Shown: in pieces, positions 8,528-17,209 of the stretch
How positions within the stretch are numbered: the stretch's first letter is position 1
How the letters are laid out: every line of letters starts with the position of its first letter
Source: Vescimonas cirricatena
Lineage (GTDB): Bacteria > Bacillota > Clostridia > Oscillospirales > Oscillospiraceae
Assembly (NCBI RefSeq): GCF_020687045.1
Contig: NZ_JAJEPW010000008.1
Location: 14,820-78,819, forward strand
Reading direction: 5' to 3'
Length of the DNA stretch: 64,000 bases
Made by a program: the position numbers and the translations under genes
The notes under the pieces: generated by a model
What the model was told of the DNA's origin: nothing
Seen by the model: the letters and a program-made list of their open reading frames with translations, nothing else
Database searches by the model: none

Positions 8528-8561
8528 CAAAGACTATGAAAGTGTAGGTGGTACATAACAC

Positions 8562-11500
8562 ATGAAAAAGCGCTTTTTGGCCGGACTATTAACAGCTGTT
8601 TTGCTGGTCAGTCTGCTGCCGGTGAGTGCCTTCGCTTCGGAAGATGAGCAGAATAGCGGGCTAACAGCAGCGGAGCAGACGGAGACGACGCAGGCCGCAG
8701 AAATACCGGAAGCTGAACCGGACATACAGAATGTCCCGGCAGAAACAGCTTCGTCCGAAAGTTCGTCCGTCGATGTGACGGACTTTTCTTTTTATGCGGT
8801 GCGGACTTGGCAGTCAAAGGGCTACTATGATCAGCGTTCAGAAAGCCGGATTCAGCTGACAGAAAAAGACGGCGAGTATATTTTGTATGTGCCTGTGAAT
8901 GGAATTAATGACCTCGGCAGGCAATGGGATTTGCGTGTGCAGGCCCCGCAAGGTTACACCGATACCTTCTATCTGTATTATATTACCTATCGTGATCTTA
9001 GCATTAAAGACGAGGGGACCAGCGCTAAAAGCGATGTTGGCTACTCCGTAAACGCCAGTTCTGAAACCTATACCACTGAGGACGGCGAAACCGTTCAGAG
9101 TGTCCAAACAAATCTGATACATACAGCAACAAACACGACCTTTAAGTGGTCTGATACCATGACCCTGACATGGACAAAGGATGGAGAAGAACAACACTGT
9201 AAGCTCCACATCGTGCCCTATTGCGATTTGGAGGAACCGACTCATCTGACCGTATCCACCATGAACGGGAATAAGATGGAGGGCTGCCCTCTGGCTCGGG
9301 TGGACGAGAACACCTACCGGACCCGGGCAGTTCAGGGCCGTACCACCAATATTAACCTGACACTTACGATGGACCGGTTCAAAGCCACCATCAACGGCAC
9401 AGACTATGGCAAAGGAACCAGCTTTCCGGTAGATACCTCGGAAATCGGCACCAAGACCTATACTCTGGTCGTCAGCGACACCGGAGAGCAGGCCGAGACC
9501 CGAAGCTATGAGATTATCATTGATACCATCAGTGAGGAGGATGACCTTGTTCCTCGTTTGGATACCTCGAAAACGACTAACGGGGGGAAGGGGTCTCTCT
9601 ACACTATCAAGACCGCCGATCAGGCCGAATTGAAGATGGTGCTGGATGAAACGCAAGCACAGAAGGTGCAGGCAGCAGGCGGAACCACCACCTATAGCTG
9701 GCAGGTGGGCGGTCTGGAGGTCTCCACCTCGGACAGCTACACAATAGAGACAAAGTACAAGTTTTCTATGGTGCAGGTGAAATGCTTCATCACCAACACC
9801 GTGGATGGAGCAGAATGGACCAATCAATTTTTTATCAATGTAAAGAACTCAGTGCCGGGGGCTATTGACTATACCCCTACCGTCATTGTGACCAACGCCG
9901 GTACCGATGAATATACCGTGGGACATCCGGCCGGGAAATTGGAAGCGACTGTGGTAAAAGACGCCAATACGCCCGGTGGCAGCCTTCTGCGCTACCAGTG
10001 GTACAGCAAGGCGGAAGGGGCGACCAAATGGACGGCGATTTCCAAAGACGGTACCGCCAGCGTGTACTATCCGCTGACCAACGAAGTGGGTACCACCTCT
10101 TATTGCTGTGTGGCCCGTGTGGCCTATGCAAATGCAAAAGTCCCCACCACCGTCCCGGAGGATGCCTGCGCCACCATCACTGTGAAAGCCCGTGAATGGG
10201 CCAAGGAAACGGGCATCACCGGCAGCGGCACACAGGATGACCCGTACACCCTCAGCTGTCTGGCGGGTTTTGAAGCCGTGCGGGACGAGGTAAATGCCGG
10301 TATCCCCCTGAAGGACGTTTACTTCAAAATGACGGCAGATGTGACCCTGCCTGCGGATTGGGAACCCATAGGCGGGCTCAAGGATCCCAACTATGTGGGG
10401 ACGCTTATGAACCGTGCAGACATGGGCCGCCAGATGAACCCCTTCAGCGCAACGCTGGACGGTGACGGCCATACGCTGACCATCGCCAAGGGCGGCAAAT
10501 GTCTCCTGAAATATACCCGTGATGCCGTGATTAAAAACCTGAACATTCAGGGCGAGCGCATCGAGGGCAACGGCCTGCTGCAATACTACACCGTGGACTA
10601 TGGCGAGGACGGCCTGTACAATACCGGCGTGCCCGATACCATTACCATTGAAAACTGCCATATCGTCGGAAAAACCAATATCACGCAGTCCGGCTTTTTG
10701 GGCGGCTATGCCTCTGGAGCAAACCGTATCGTAATCAGCAACTGCTCCGTTGGCGAGGATGTGGTCATTGGCTGCGACAAGGATCAGGACCGTATCGGCT
10801 CTCTGGCAGGCGACTTTAACGGAACCATCGTGAACTGCACCAGCGCCGCCACCGTTTACGGCGTGAACCGTGTGGGCGGTCTGGTTGGCGCTAAAGGCCA
10901 GTCTATGGGCCTGTGCGATGTCATGAGCAGTTCCTTCACCGGCAAGGTCATCGCCACCGGCGACTATGTGGGTGGCATCATGGGTGTCGGATATGTGGCA
11001 AATTCTGCCCCCAACTCCCCTTGGGCGCTTGTTCAGGGCTGCTTTGTCAGCGGCAGCGTGGAAGGCAAGGATTATGTAGGCGGCATTACCGGCGGTGAAC
11101 CCGGCGTGCTCCAGTGCTGGGGCAACGGCGCAGGCGTTATCAGCGACAATGTGTTCTACGGTACACTTTCCGCCACCGGCAAGAATGTTGGCGCTATCGC
11201 CGGTAAGATCCGCTCTCTGAACAAATATACCGAGGTAGATAACAACTACTATCTGGCCGACTGCGGGGCCGAGAAGGGCATCGGTGCCATCGACTTGGTG
11301 GACACGACCTGCAAGGATTACCCCGCCGTCGAGGATGGACGGTATATCTGCTCCAGAGAGGGTTACGAGGAGCCGCATTTCATGGCTGGTGATTTCAGCC
11401 GTGAGGACGATCCCCTCGGTGCAGATGCGGATAAGCTCGCCAAGGCCGTGACGGCCAAGGAACTGACGGACGGCACCGTTGTGGCGTGGCTGAACGGCTC

Positions 11501-13418
11501 TGACCACAGCTATCACAACTGGATCCAGGGCGAGAACGGCCCCGTTATCAGCGATAAGCCCGTGGCCTATGCGCTGGCCGTTTCCGGCGATTACAAGACT
11601 ACCTACACCATTGGCGACGAGCTGGACCTGTCCGGCCTTGTGCTCACCGCCACATGGACGGACGGCTCCACCACGGAGGTCGATCTGGCCGACGTGGAGA
11701 TCACCGGCTTTGACACCAACCAGCGTGGTGAGCAGACCGTGACGCTGGCCTACGGCGCTGCCAAGGTGACCACCACCGTCACCGTGCTGCTGCCTGCGGG
11801 CAAGGATATTACCGTGTCCTTCGCTCTGCTGGGCGACTCCGCCCACGGCGACAGCGGCGACAAGCACACGCTGGCTGACAACAACCTGGAAACCTGGATC
11901 GACACCACGAAGGTCACGGTCAGCAACAACGCCACCGTGCTGGATGTGATCCTGGCCGTCGTTGGCGACAGGTTCGACATCAAGAACGAAAGTGGCAACT
12001 ACATTCAGGCCATCACCCCCAAGGACGGCACGGAACTGGCTGAGTTCACCAACGGAAAGCTCTCCGGCTGGATGTACACCCTCAACGGCGTACACCCCAA
12101 CCTGGGCGTTGCACAGCAGTACCTCAACGAGGGCGATGTGATCGTGTTCCACTACACGGATGATTACCTGAAGGAATACGAAGCCGAGCAGAACCGCACC
12201 AAGACCGCCGAGGAGGTCATCGCCATGATCGACGCCATCGGCACGGTGGACCTCAGCAAGGCCGGTGCCATCAGCGCCGCCCGGTCCGCCTATGACAAGC
12301 TGACCGACGCTGAAAAGGCTCTGGTCACAAACTATGATGTTCTGGTGGAAGCCGAGGCGGAATACGCCCGTCTGGCCGCCGAGCAGGGCAAGAAGCTCGA
12401 CAACATCTACACCACCACCGGCGACTTCATGGCCACCCTGGGCACCCCCACGGTGAACTCCATCGGCGGCGAGTGGATGGTCATCGGCCTGGCCCGCAGC
12501 GGTCGCCCCGTACCTGCCGGGTACTATGACAATGTGGTGGAGTATGTGAAGGCCAAGGCTGACGCCAATGAGCGTCTGCACCCGGCCAAAGTTACCGACA
12601 ACGCCCGGGTAATCCTGGCCCTCACCGCTATCGGCAAGGATGTCACCAATGTGGGCGGCCATAACCTGCTGAAGGGTCTGGATAACATGGATTATGTGCA
12701 GACCCAGGGCATCAACGGCCCCATCTGGGCGCTCATCGCTCTGGATAGCCACAACTATCCCACTATGGGCGATGTGACCCGCGAGAAGCTGATTCAGGTG
12801 ATCCTGGATGCCCAGCTTTCCAACGGCGGCTGGAACCTCAGCGGCAACGACGCAGATCCTGACATGACCGCAATGGCCATTCAGTCTCTGGCTCCCTACT
12901 ACAAGGAGAACGAGGCTGTGAAGGCCGCTGTGGACAAGGCGCTGGATGTGCTGTCTGAGCTGCAGCTGGCTACCGGTGGCTTCGGCAGCTGGGGCACCGA
13001 GAACAGCGAATCCTGTGCTCAGGTCATCGTGGCACTGACCGCTCTGGGCATCGACCCGGCCAAGGACAGCCGCTTCATCAAGAACGGTCTGACGATTCTG
13101 GATGCGCTGGCCAGCTACTATGTGGACGGCGGCGGCTTCCGCCACATTGCCAGCGGCGACCGTGACGGCATGGCCACCGAGCAGGGCTACTACGCTTTGG
13201 CTGCCTACTATCGCTTCATCAACGGCCAGACCCGGCTCTATGATATGAGCGATGTGACGATCAAGGCAAACGACCAGCCTGTCCAGCCCACCGACCCGAC
13301 GACCCCCGGGACGCCTGCGACCGGGGATAATCAGCCGGTCATGCTGTGGTTTGGTTCTGTGCTGATTTCCGGTGCTGCGATCCTTCTGCTGGCTCAGAAG
13401 AAAAAGAAAGTCCGGTAA
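8562..13418 (+). CDS. Giant wall-anchored surface protein with DUF4430 and transcobalamin-like alpha/alpha-toroid domains
   Basis: 1618 residues. A signal peptide covers 1-26. An Ig-like segment lies at about 437-545 and GLUG-type Gly-rich repeats at about 640-890 (VGGLVG, VGGIMG, VGGITG). Then come a bacterial Ig-like group 3 domain (about 1002-1078), a DUF4430 domain (about 1080-1200; GWMYTLNGVHPN), a FIVAR-like helical stretch (about 1215-1275) and an alpha/alpha-toroid of the prenyltransferase/terpenoid-cyclase type (about 1285-1560; NGGWNL, GGFGSWG, GGGFRHI). The C-terminus has a Pro/Thr linker, a TPATGD sortase-like signal, a hydrophobic segment and a KKKKVR tail. Mammalian intrinsic factor and transcobalamin combine the same two fold types, in opposite order. 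Cobalamin binding is inferred from domains and the upstream riboswitch. Confidence 0.85.
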   Translation: MKKRFLAGLLTAVLLVSLLPVSAFASEDEQNSGLTAAEQTETTQAAEIPEAEPDIQNVPAETASSESSSVDVTDFSFYAVRTWQSKGYYDQRSESRIQLTEKDGEYILYVPVNGINDLGRQWDLRVQAPQGYTDTFYLYYITYRDLSIKDEGTSAKSDVGYSVNASSETYTTEDGETVQSVQTNLIHTATNTTFKWSDTMTLTWTKDGEEQHCKLHIVPYCDLEEPTHLTVSTMNGNKMEGCPLARVDENTYRTRAVQGRTTNINLTLTMDRFKATINGTDYGKGTSFPVDTSEIGTKTYTLVVSDTGEQAETRSYEIIIDTISEEDDLVPRLDTSKTTNGGKGSLYTIKTADQAELKMVLDETQAQKVQAAGGTTTYSWQVGGLEVSTSDSYTIETKYKFSMVQVKCFITNTVDGAEWTNQFFINVKNSVPGAIDYTPTVIVTNAGTDEYTVGHPAGKLEATVVKDANTPGGSLLRYQWYSKAEGATKWTAISKDGTASVYYPLTNEVGTTSYCCVARVAYANAKVPTTVPEDACATITVKAREWAKETGITGSGTQDDPYTLSCLAGFEAVRDEVNAGIPLKDVYFKMTADVTLPADWEPIGGLKDPNYVGTLMNRADMGRQMNPFSATLDGDGHTLTIAKGGKCLLKYTRDAVIKNLNIQGERIEGNGLLQYYTVDYGEDGLYNTGVPDTITIENCHIVGKTNITQSGFLGGYASGANRIVISNCSVGEDVVIGCDKDQDRIGSLAGDFNGTIVNCTSAATVYGVNRVGGLVGAKGQSMGLCDVMSSSFTGKVIATGDYVGGIMGVGYVANSAPNSPWALVQGCFVSGSVEGKDYVGGITGGEPGVLQCWGNGAGVISDNVFYGTLSATGKNVGAIAGKIRSLNKYTEVDNNYYLADCGAEKGIGAIDLVDTTCKDYPAVEDGRYICSREGYEEPHFMAGDFSREDDPLGADADKLAKAVTAKELTDGTVVAWLNGSDHSYHNWIQGENGPVISDKPVAYALAVSGDYKTTYTIGDELDLSGLVLTATWTDGSTTEVDLADVEITGFDTNQRGEQTVTLAYGAAKVTTTVTVLLPAGKDITVSFALLGDSAHGDSGDKHTLADNNLETWIDTTKVTVSNNATVLDVILAVVGDRFDIKNESGNYIQAITPKDGTELAEFTNGKLSGWMYTLNGVHPNLGVAQQYLNEGDVIVFHYTDDYLKEYEAEQNRTKTAEEVIAMIDAIGTVDLSKAGAISAARSAYDKLTDAEKALVTNYDVLVEAEAEYARLAAEQGKKLDNIYTTTGDFMATLGTPTVNSIGGEWMVIGLARSGRPVPAGYYDNVVEYVKAKADANERLHPAKVTDNARVILALTAIGKDVTNVGGHNLLKGLDNMDYVQTQGINGPIWALIALDSHNYPTMGDVTREKLIQVILDAQLSNGGWNLSGNDADPDMTAMAIQSLAPYYKENEAVKAAVDKALDVLSELQLATGGFGSWGTENSESCAQVIVALTALGIDPAKDSRFIKNGLTILDALASYYVDGGGFRHIASGDRDGMATEQGYYALAAYYRFINGQTRLYDMSDVTIKANDQPVQPTDPTTPGTPATGDNQPVMLWFGSVLISGAAILLLAQKKKKVR

Positions 13419-13435
13419 CCCCATTTAGGGCCTTT

Positions 13436-13465
13436 GCGCCGGGGCGCACTCATGCGTCCCGGCGC
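13436..13465 (+). terminator. Hairpin terminator after the surface-protein gene
   Basis: The hairpin GCGCCGGGGCGCA / TGCGTCCCGGCGC starts 17 bp after the stop codon and is followed by AATTT. The T tract is weak, but position and stability fit a terminator. Confidence 0.65.
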
Positions 13466-13605
13466 AATTTCAAACAACATGCTGGATTTTAGGAAATGCC
13501 TATACAAATGAAGAACGTGAACTATCCCTAAGACCCATCATAGAAATCCATATTGGAATGTAGCGCAAACTGCCCGAATGGTGCGGTTTCTGCACTTACG
13601 CTTTG

Positions 13606-13647
13606 AACCGGCTCTGCTATGCCTTTGGCATGGCAGAGCCGGTTTTT
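13606..13647 (+). terminator. Intergenic rho-independent terminator
   Basis: The stem AACCGGCTCTGCTATGCC / GGCATGGCAGAGCCGGTT is followed by a T run. It lies in the 477-bp gap between the surface-protein gene and the sigma-like gene, in which I see no other gene. It isolates the B12 cargo from the next transcription unit. Confidence 0.85.
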
Positions 13648-13895
13648 GCTTTTGCGGAAGAAACTCTGAGGTGGTTCCCCAACCGGTTTAGAAAAGGCGT
13701 GCTCATTCACACCTTCCGGCGCAGGAGAATCCTTCCGCCTGTGCCGCTCCATGCAGACTGCAGCAAAGGCGGAAAATCTTCTGATTTTTCGGTATTTCGT
13801 CCCATAGCAAGCAGAAAATGTGCGGCCAATAGGTGCCGTGGCCCTCCTCCCTCAATATGAAACCCAAAATTCATATTGAAACGGAGGAAAATACT

Positions 13896-14405
13896 ATGGA
13901 TGGAAACCATCCGAAAAACAAAGGCACGCATCCACGCCGTGCAAAAGCGAAAGACAACCCCTACACGATTTACACAACCGGCTCCGATAACGACCATCCG
14001 AAGTACATTCTGGAGTTTACGGACGGCCAGAAGCGGCCGCTGCGGCTTGAAATAGATCAGGCGCTCTACGAGCTGTTTGACCAATTTGAACTGGAGGACA
14101 AGCGCTTTCTGAACGAGGTAGACCGGCACTATGAGCACATTGACCTGACCGAAGCCGAGATAGAGCATCGGGCAGCCTTCCCGAAGGAATCTCTGGAGGA
14201 AGAAATCGGCCGGGTGCTCCTCTACGAGGAATTACATAAGGGAATTGCACAGCTGACACAAACGCAGCAGCGGAGATTGGCGCTCTACTATTTCCACGGG
14301 CTTACCTATGAGCAGATTGCAGCAGCGGAAGGATGCCGGTATCAGGCCGTCCGGGATTCGGTACGGTCCGCAATCCAGAAATTGAAAAACTTCATGAGTG
14401 AGTAA
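13896..14405 (+). CDS. Sigma-70-like regulator of the ICE
   Basis: 169 residues from the ATG at 13896, which has the ribosome binding site acggagg. A longer frame upstream has none. The C-terminal third (about 117-168) is a sigma region 4 helix-turn-helix: LTQTQQRRLALYYFHGLTYE then QIAAAEGCRYQAVRDSVRSA. Region 2 is not evident, so it resembles the short sigma-like proteins (RNA polymerase sigma-24/YlxM-like) common near the integration module of Firmicutes ICEs. It probably activates ICE genes. Two terminators follow. Confidence 0.75.
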   Translation: MDGNHPKNKGTHPRRAKAKDNPYTIYTTGSDNDHPKYILEFTDGQKRPLRLEIDQALYELFDQFELEDKRFLNEVDRHYEHIDLTEAEIEHRAAFPKESLEEEIGRVLLYEELHKGIAQLTQTQQRRLALYYFHGLTYEQIAAAEGCRYQAVRDSVRSAIQKLKNFMSE

Positions 14406-14414
14406 CCTAACTAT

Positions 14415-14441
14415 GGGGCGGCAGAAATCTTCCGCCGCCCC
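14415..14441 (+). terminator. GC-rich hairpin after the sigma-like gene
   Basis: The stem GGGGCGGCAG / TTCCGCCGCCCC lies 10 bp downstream of the stop, with little T tract. It probably acts together with the hairpin at 14467-14497. Confidence 0.5.
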
Positions 14442-14466
14442 ATCCCTGCATAACGAAAACCAAGAA

Positions 14467-14497
14467 GGGGCTATCTCACTTAGAGACAGCCCCTTTT
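14467..14497. terminator. Terminator between convergent genes
   Basis: The stem GGGGCTATCTC / GAGACAGCCCC is followed by TTTT on the plus strand. It lies between the plus-strand sigma-like gene and the minus-strand DUF4430 gene, so it may end both transcripts. Confidence 0.75.
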
Positions 14498-14521
14498 CGT
14501 ATACCTAAATTTGATTGCTAT

Positions 14522-15352
14522 TTAGCCACCGGCAGCATAACCGCCGCCAATATCTTCGCCCAAACCTACGCAGGTATACATCCAGCAAATCTCATCCCCC
14601 TGCTGCAGCGCATAGCGGGAGCAGCCGTAGTTGGGGAACCAGCCATTGACCTTATACATCCAGCCGGACTGGCTGCCAACATCGAACTCATACAGATTCG
14701 CAATTCCTTCGACATAGGCACTGTTGTAAATCGGCGTCCAACTTGATTCCATGTGTATGCCCCGCTCCCGGCAGGTGCGCTGCAGTACGTCGAAGACGCT
14801 TTCGCCCTCGGAGAATGTTACCGTGGTCGTGTCAAGAATGATGCCATCGGAAGGAACGATTCCCTTTTTAGATTCTTTCACCTTGTCCATGTTGTCAAGG
14901 ATCGTTTTGCAGGTAATGGAGATCGTGCAGGTATATTTCGTCGATGTATCGACTTCGGCATCTTCCGGCTCCGCAGGTGCGGGCTTTCCATCCGGTACCG
15001 GGTCGGTTTGGTATTTATCCTTTCCCGTTGAGGGGTCAATCTCCTGTTTACCGCTTGTAGAAGGCGTTTCCTGCGCACTGTCAGACGGCGTCGTATCCTC
15101 CGGTTTCTCCGTATCCGTGGATTCATCTGATGGAGTATCCGTATCAGAGGGTGTCTGCACTTCCTCCCGCTGCGGAGGATCAGGGACATTATCAGCAGGC
15201 TTACCGCTCTGACCAAACGAAAAGGCCACCACAGACGTGACCAGCACCGCAACGATCAGTGCAGCACCGATTCCAACGGACAGCAGTTTTTTCTTCTTTG
15301 GCTTTTCCGGCTCCGGCTGCGGTTCCAGATGCGGTTCTTCAAACAAGCTCAT
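14522..15352 (-). CDS. Membrane-anchored DUF4430 (transcobalamin-C-like) protein
   Basis: 276 residues. A short cytoplasmic N-terminus (PEKPKKKK) precedes one transmembrane signal-anchor (about 24-46). A long acidic Pro/Ser/Thr-rich spacer (about 50-135) follows, then a DUF4430 domain (about 140-270) with the characteristic VFDVLQRTC, GSQSGWMYKVNGWFPNYGC and GDEICWMYTC segments. This resembles the beta domain of transcobalamin and intrinsic factor. The spacer would let the domain reach through the wall. It is the third DUF4430-type protein of the locus but is on the opposite strand and not under the 6.9-kb riboswitch. Ligand is unknown; corrinoid is the leading guess from context. Confidence 0.85.
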   Translation of the reverse strand: MSLFEEPHLEPQPEPEKPKKKKLLSVGIGAALIVAVLVTSVVAFSFGQSGKPADNVPDPPQREEVQTPSDTDTPSDESTDTEKPEDTTPSDSAQETPSTSGKQEIDPSTGKDKYQTDPVPDGKPAPAEPEDAEVDTSTKYTCTISITCKTILDNMDKVKESKKGIVPSDGIILDTTTVTFSEGESVFDVLQRTCRERGIHMESSWTPIYNSAYVEGIANLYEFDVGSQSGWMYKVNGWFPNYGCSRYALQQGDEICWMYTCVGLGEDIGGGYAAGG

Positions 15353-15562
15353 ATTGTGTCTCCCTTCGGCAGGTAGATTTTCTGCTACACAGACGCTTTT
15401 TCGATTGGACAGCAGTTAGGTATAATAATCAACTATTATTATACATATTCTAATAATAAAATCAATGTTAATGCTGTGGTTTGCAAAGAATTCCTGCCTG
15501 TATTGCATGGCAGATAAAAATTTTTCAAATCGTGCCTTGTAAAATGGGCTTTAAGTGAGGAA

Positions 15563-15593
15563 GAAGGTAGAGAGACAGAAACTCTCTACCTTC
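15563..15593. other. Perfect hairpin in the 15.35-16.12 kb gene-free stretch
   Basis: GAAGGTAGAGA and TCTCTACCTTC form an 11-bp stem around a 9-base loop. No T run follows on the plus strand, so it is not an obvious terminator. It lies between the minus-strand DUF4430 promoter area and the structured RNA region. Function unknown. Confidence 0.5.
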
Positions 15594-15799
15594 TCTCTGC
15601 TTGTGCGGCGAGTGGTCAAGTGTACCTTGACAACCCCATACCCATTCATCAAGTACATTCCCATAGGCGATGCGATGAGCAGAAGCTACCTTAGCAGCTG
15701 CGCCATGACCTGCCGGATGAAGCAGCCAGACTGCACCTAATGTTGATTTTCTGTCTGCGTTTTGTTTCTGCCGACAGTGAGCGAGAAACAGCCGCTATC

Positions 15800-16035
15800 A
15801 TCACACGGCGGCTCCGTGTGTGGCCATGACCGTCTGTGGGGGCGATACTCCTGTCCGGCCATAAAGTCGAGCGTTGAAGCGGTTTCTGCCGTAGTCCGTC
15901 GTAACAAGTGGGGGCAGCTCGGAGAGATCCTCGGAGGGGTGCAATTCCCGTGGAGCCGACAGCCATCGGCCGCTTGATGATTTCCTGTGCAGGTGGGGCG
16001 TCGAGGACAAATGACCTGCAGCAATGATGTATAAC
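15800..16035 (+). ncRNA. Candidate structured leader RNA upstream of the ICE excision operon
   Basis: This gene-free stretch is rich in short complementary segments (for example CACACGG / CCGTGTG at about 15802-15821). It contains GGGGTGCAATTCCC (15936-15949) and GGAGCCGACAG (15952-15962), and earlier CCGGCCATAAAGTCGAGCG (15855-15873). These three blocks resemble the two conserved halves of the FMN (RFN) riboswitch, while the first also resembles a cobalamin-box hairpin. The match is incomplete, so the class is uncertain. A terminator hairpin follows at 16039 and the DUF3848-mazF-xis-int genes lie beyond, which is the layout of a regulatory leader. Confidence 0.35.
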
Positions 16036-16038
16036 CGG

Positions 16039-16070
16039 CTGGGAGAAATGCTACTTTCTCCCAGTCTTTA
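16039..16070 (+). terminator. Terminator/attenuator hairpin before DUF3848
   Basis: The stem CTGGGAGAAA / TTTCTCCCAG with a short loop is followed by TCTTTACTT. It sits right after the candidate structured RNA and 50 bp before the first gene of the excision operon. This is where a riboswitch expression platform or attenuator would be. Confidence 0.55.
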
Positions 16071-16120
16071 CTTAGCCGAAGCGAATACGGCATCATTTGT
16101 GAAAGCGGAGGTGAACCAGC

Positions 16121-16453
16121 TTGACCAACGAAGAACTGAACACGGCCTTATATGAAAAGATGTTTTCCGAACAGGAGACTTACCGGGCGTGGCTGCTTGC
16201 CCAACCACCGGAAGAAATTCTGAATCACACCTATGAATATACCGTGCGGGAAGATATTCTGATGTCTCTGGAATACAACAGCCTGCCGAACACACAGGTG
16301 CAGGCGTTGCTGAAATCCCCCAGTCCCCTTGCAGATGTGTTTGCGGCATGGGAGGACCGGGAGACAAGCTATATGGAGGAAATCTGGCAGACTGTCACAG
16401 GCCGAGCCAAAGAGGAGACACAGAAGTTCCGGAACGCACAAAAAGAGCGATAA
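16121..16453 (+). CDS. DUF3848 family ICE protein
   Basis: 110 residues with a TTG start supported by gcggaggtg at 16105-16113. The N-terminus (LNTALYEKMFSEQETYRAWL) and the PPEEILNHTYEYTVREDILM segment are typical of DUF3848 proteins, which are common in Firmicutes ICEs near the integrase or antirestriction genes. The biochemical role is not known. It is the first gene of a plus-strand set leading to the MazF-like toxin, the excisionase and two integrases. Confidence 0.75.
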   Translation: MTNEELNTALYEKMFSEQETYRAWLLAQPPEEILNHTYEYTVREDILMSLEYNSLPNTQVQALLKSPSPLADVFAAWEDRETSYMEEIWQTVTGRAKEETQKFRNAQKER

Positions 16454-16527
16454 CAGTAAAGACCGGTTGGGAAAGCCAAGCGGTCTCTTTACATAGCCGC
16501 AGCAAACGGCAATGAAGGAGGTTTTAC

Positions 16528-16899
16528 ATGAGCCGCAAATATTTACGGGGCGAGATCTACTACGCCGACCTCGACCCCGTTGTCGGATCAGAACAAATGG
16601 GGACACGTCCCGTGCTTATCCTTCAAAACAATGTTGGAAACCATTTTGCGAGGACGGTCATCGTTGCACCGATCACCAGCCGCATCCATACAAAATCAAA
16701 GATACCCACACACAGCAACATCGGCATGATCGGCAGAATGAAATATCCCTCGGTGGTCATGCTGGAGCAGCTGCGCACCCTGGATAAGCGCCGCATCGGT
16801 TACTATATCGGCAAACTTCCCGAAGAAAAAATGCAGGATGTGACCAGAGCGCTGTGCGTCAGCCTTGCCATCCGCCAAAATACGTCGAAAGGAATGTGA
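16528..16899 (+). CDS. PemK/MazF family endoribonuclease-type toxin
   Basis: 123 residues, full length for the family. Typical motifs are the N-terminal RGEIYYADLDPVVGSEQMGT, RPVLILQN, the VAPITSR segment and the VVMLEQLRTLDKRRIG block. Family members cut mRNA as toxins and are usually paired with an antitoxin. No small antitoxin gene is evident next to it, as is often the case for MazF-like genes carried by ICEs. A strong ribosome binding site (aaggagg) precedes the ATG. A truncated relative lies at 41209-41526. Confidence 0.88.
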   Translation: MSRKYLRGEIYYADLDPVVGSEQMGTRPVLILQNNVGNHFARTVIVAPITSRIHTKSKIPTHSNIGMIGRMKYPSVVMLEQLRTLDKRRIGYYIGKLPEEKMQDVTRALCVSLAIRQNTSKGM

Positions 16900-16905
16900 T
16901 CCGCA

Positions 16906-17142
16906 ATGGAAAAATTGTTTACCCGGAAGGAAGCTGCCGAACTGCTGGGGATCAGCATCACGACTCTGGATGCGGCGAGGAACAGCGGCCTCATCGCCTA
17001 TGTGCAGTATGTTCCCAATGGCTGCGTTTTCTTTACCAGCGCCAGCCTTCAGGAATATGTGGCCAAGTGTACGCACAGAGCAAAGCCCGTGGAGAAGAAA
17101 ACGACCTACCGCAATGTGCGAAAGGATAATTCGCACATTTGA
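16906..17142 (+). CDS. Excisionase-like helix-turn-helix protein
   Basis: 78 residues. The sequence LFTRKEAAELLGISITTLDA is a MerR/Xis-type helix-turn-helix (HTH_17), followed by a short wing. It starts 6 bp after the mazF-like gene and ends 67 bp before the first integrase. Small proteins in this position normally bend DNA at the attachment site and direct the integrase to excision. The role is inferred from fold and position. Confidence 0.8.
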   Translation: MEKLFTRKEAAELLGISITTLDAARNSGLIAYVQYVPNGCVFFTSASLQEYVAKCTHRAKPVEKKTTYRNVRKDNSHI

Positions 17143-17209
17143 AGAATTGCCACCCATCTGATAAAACAGAAGCAACGCAGCAATGCGTAATACTCTTGGA
17201 GGTGAGATA

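Noticed and set aside
9849..13424. Antisense open frame of 1191 codons opposite the giant surface protein
   Set aside because: It is a shadow created by biased codon use. It has His/Gly/Val-rich low-complexity sequence, no ribosome binding site and no domain, while the plus strand has clear domains and a signal peptide.
15800..16035. Calling the 15.8-16.0 kb RNA an FMN or a cobalamin riboswitch outright
   Set aside because: Only separate blocks resemble each class, spacing is off, and there is no flavin or B12 gene immediately downstream; it is reported as an unclassified candidate.
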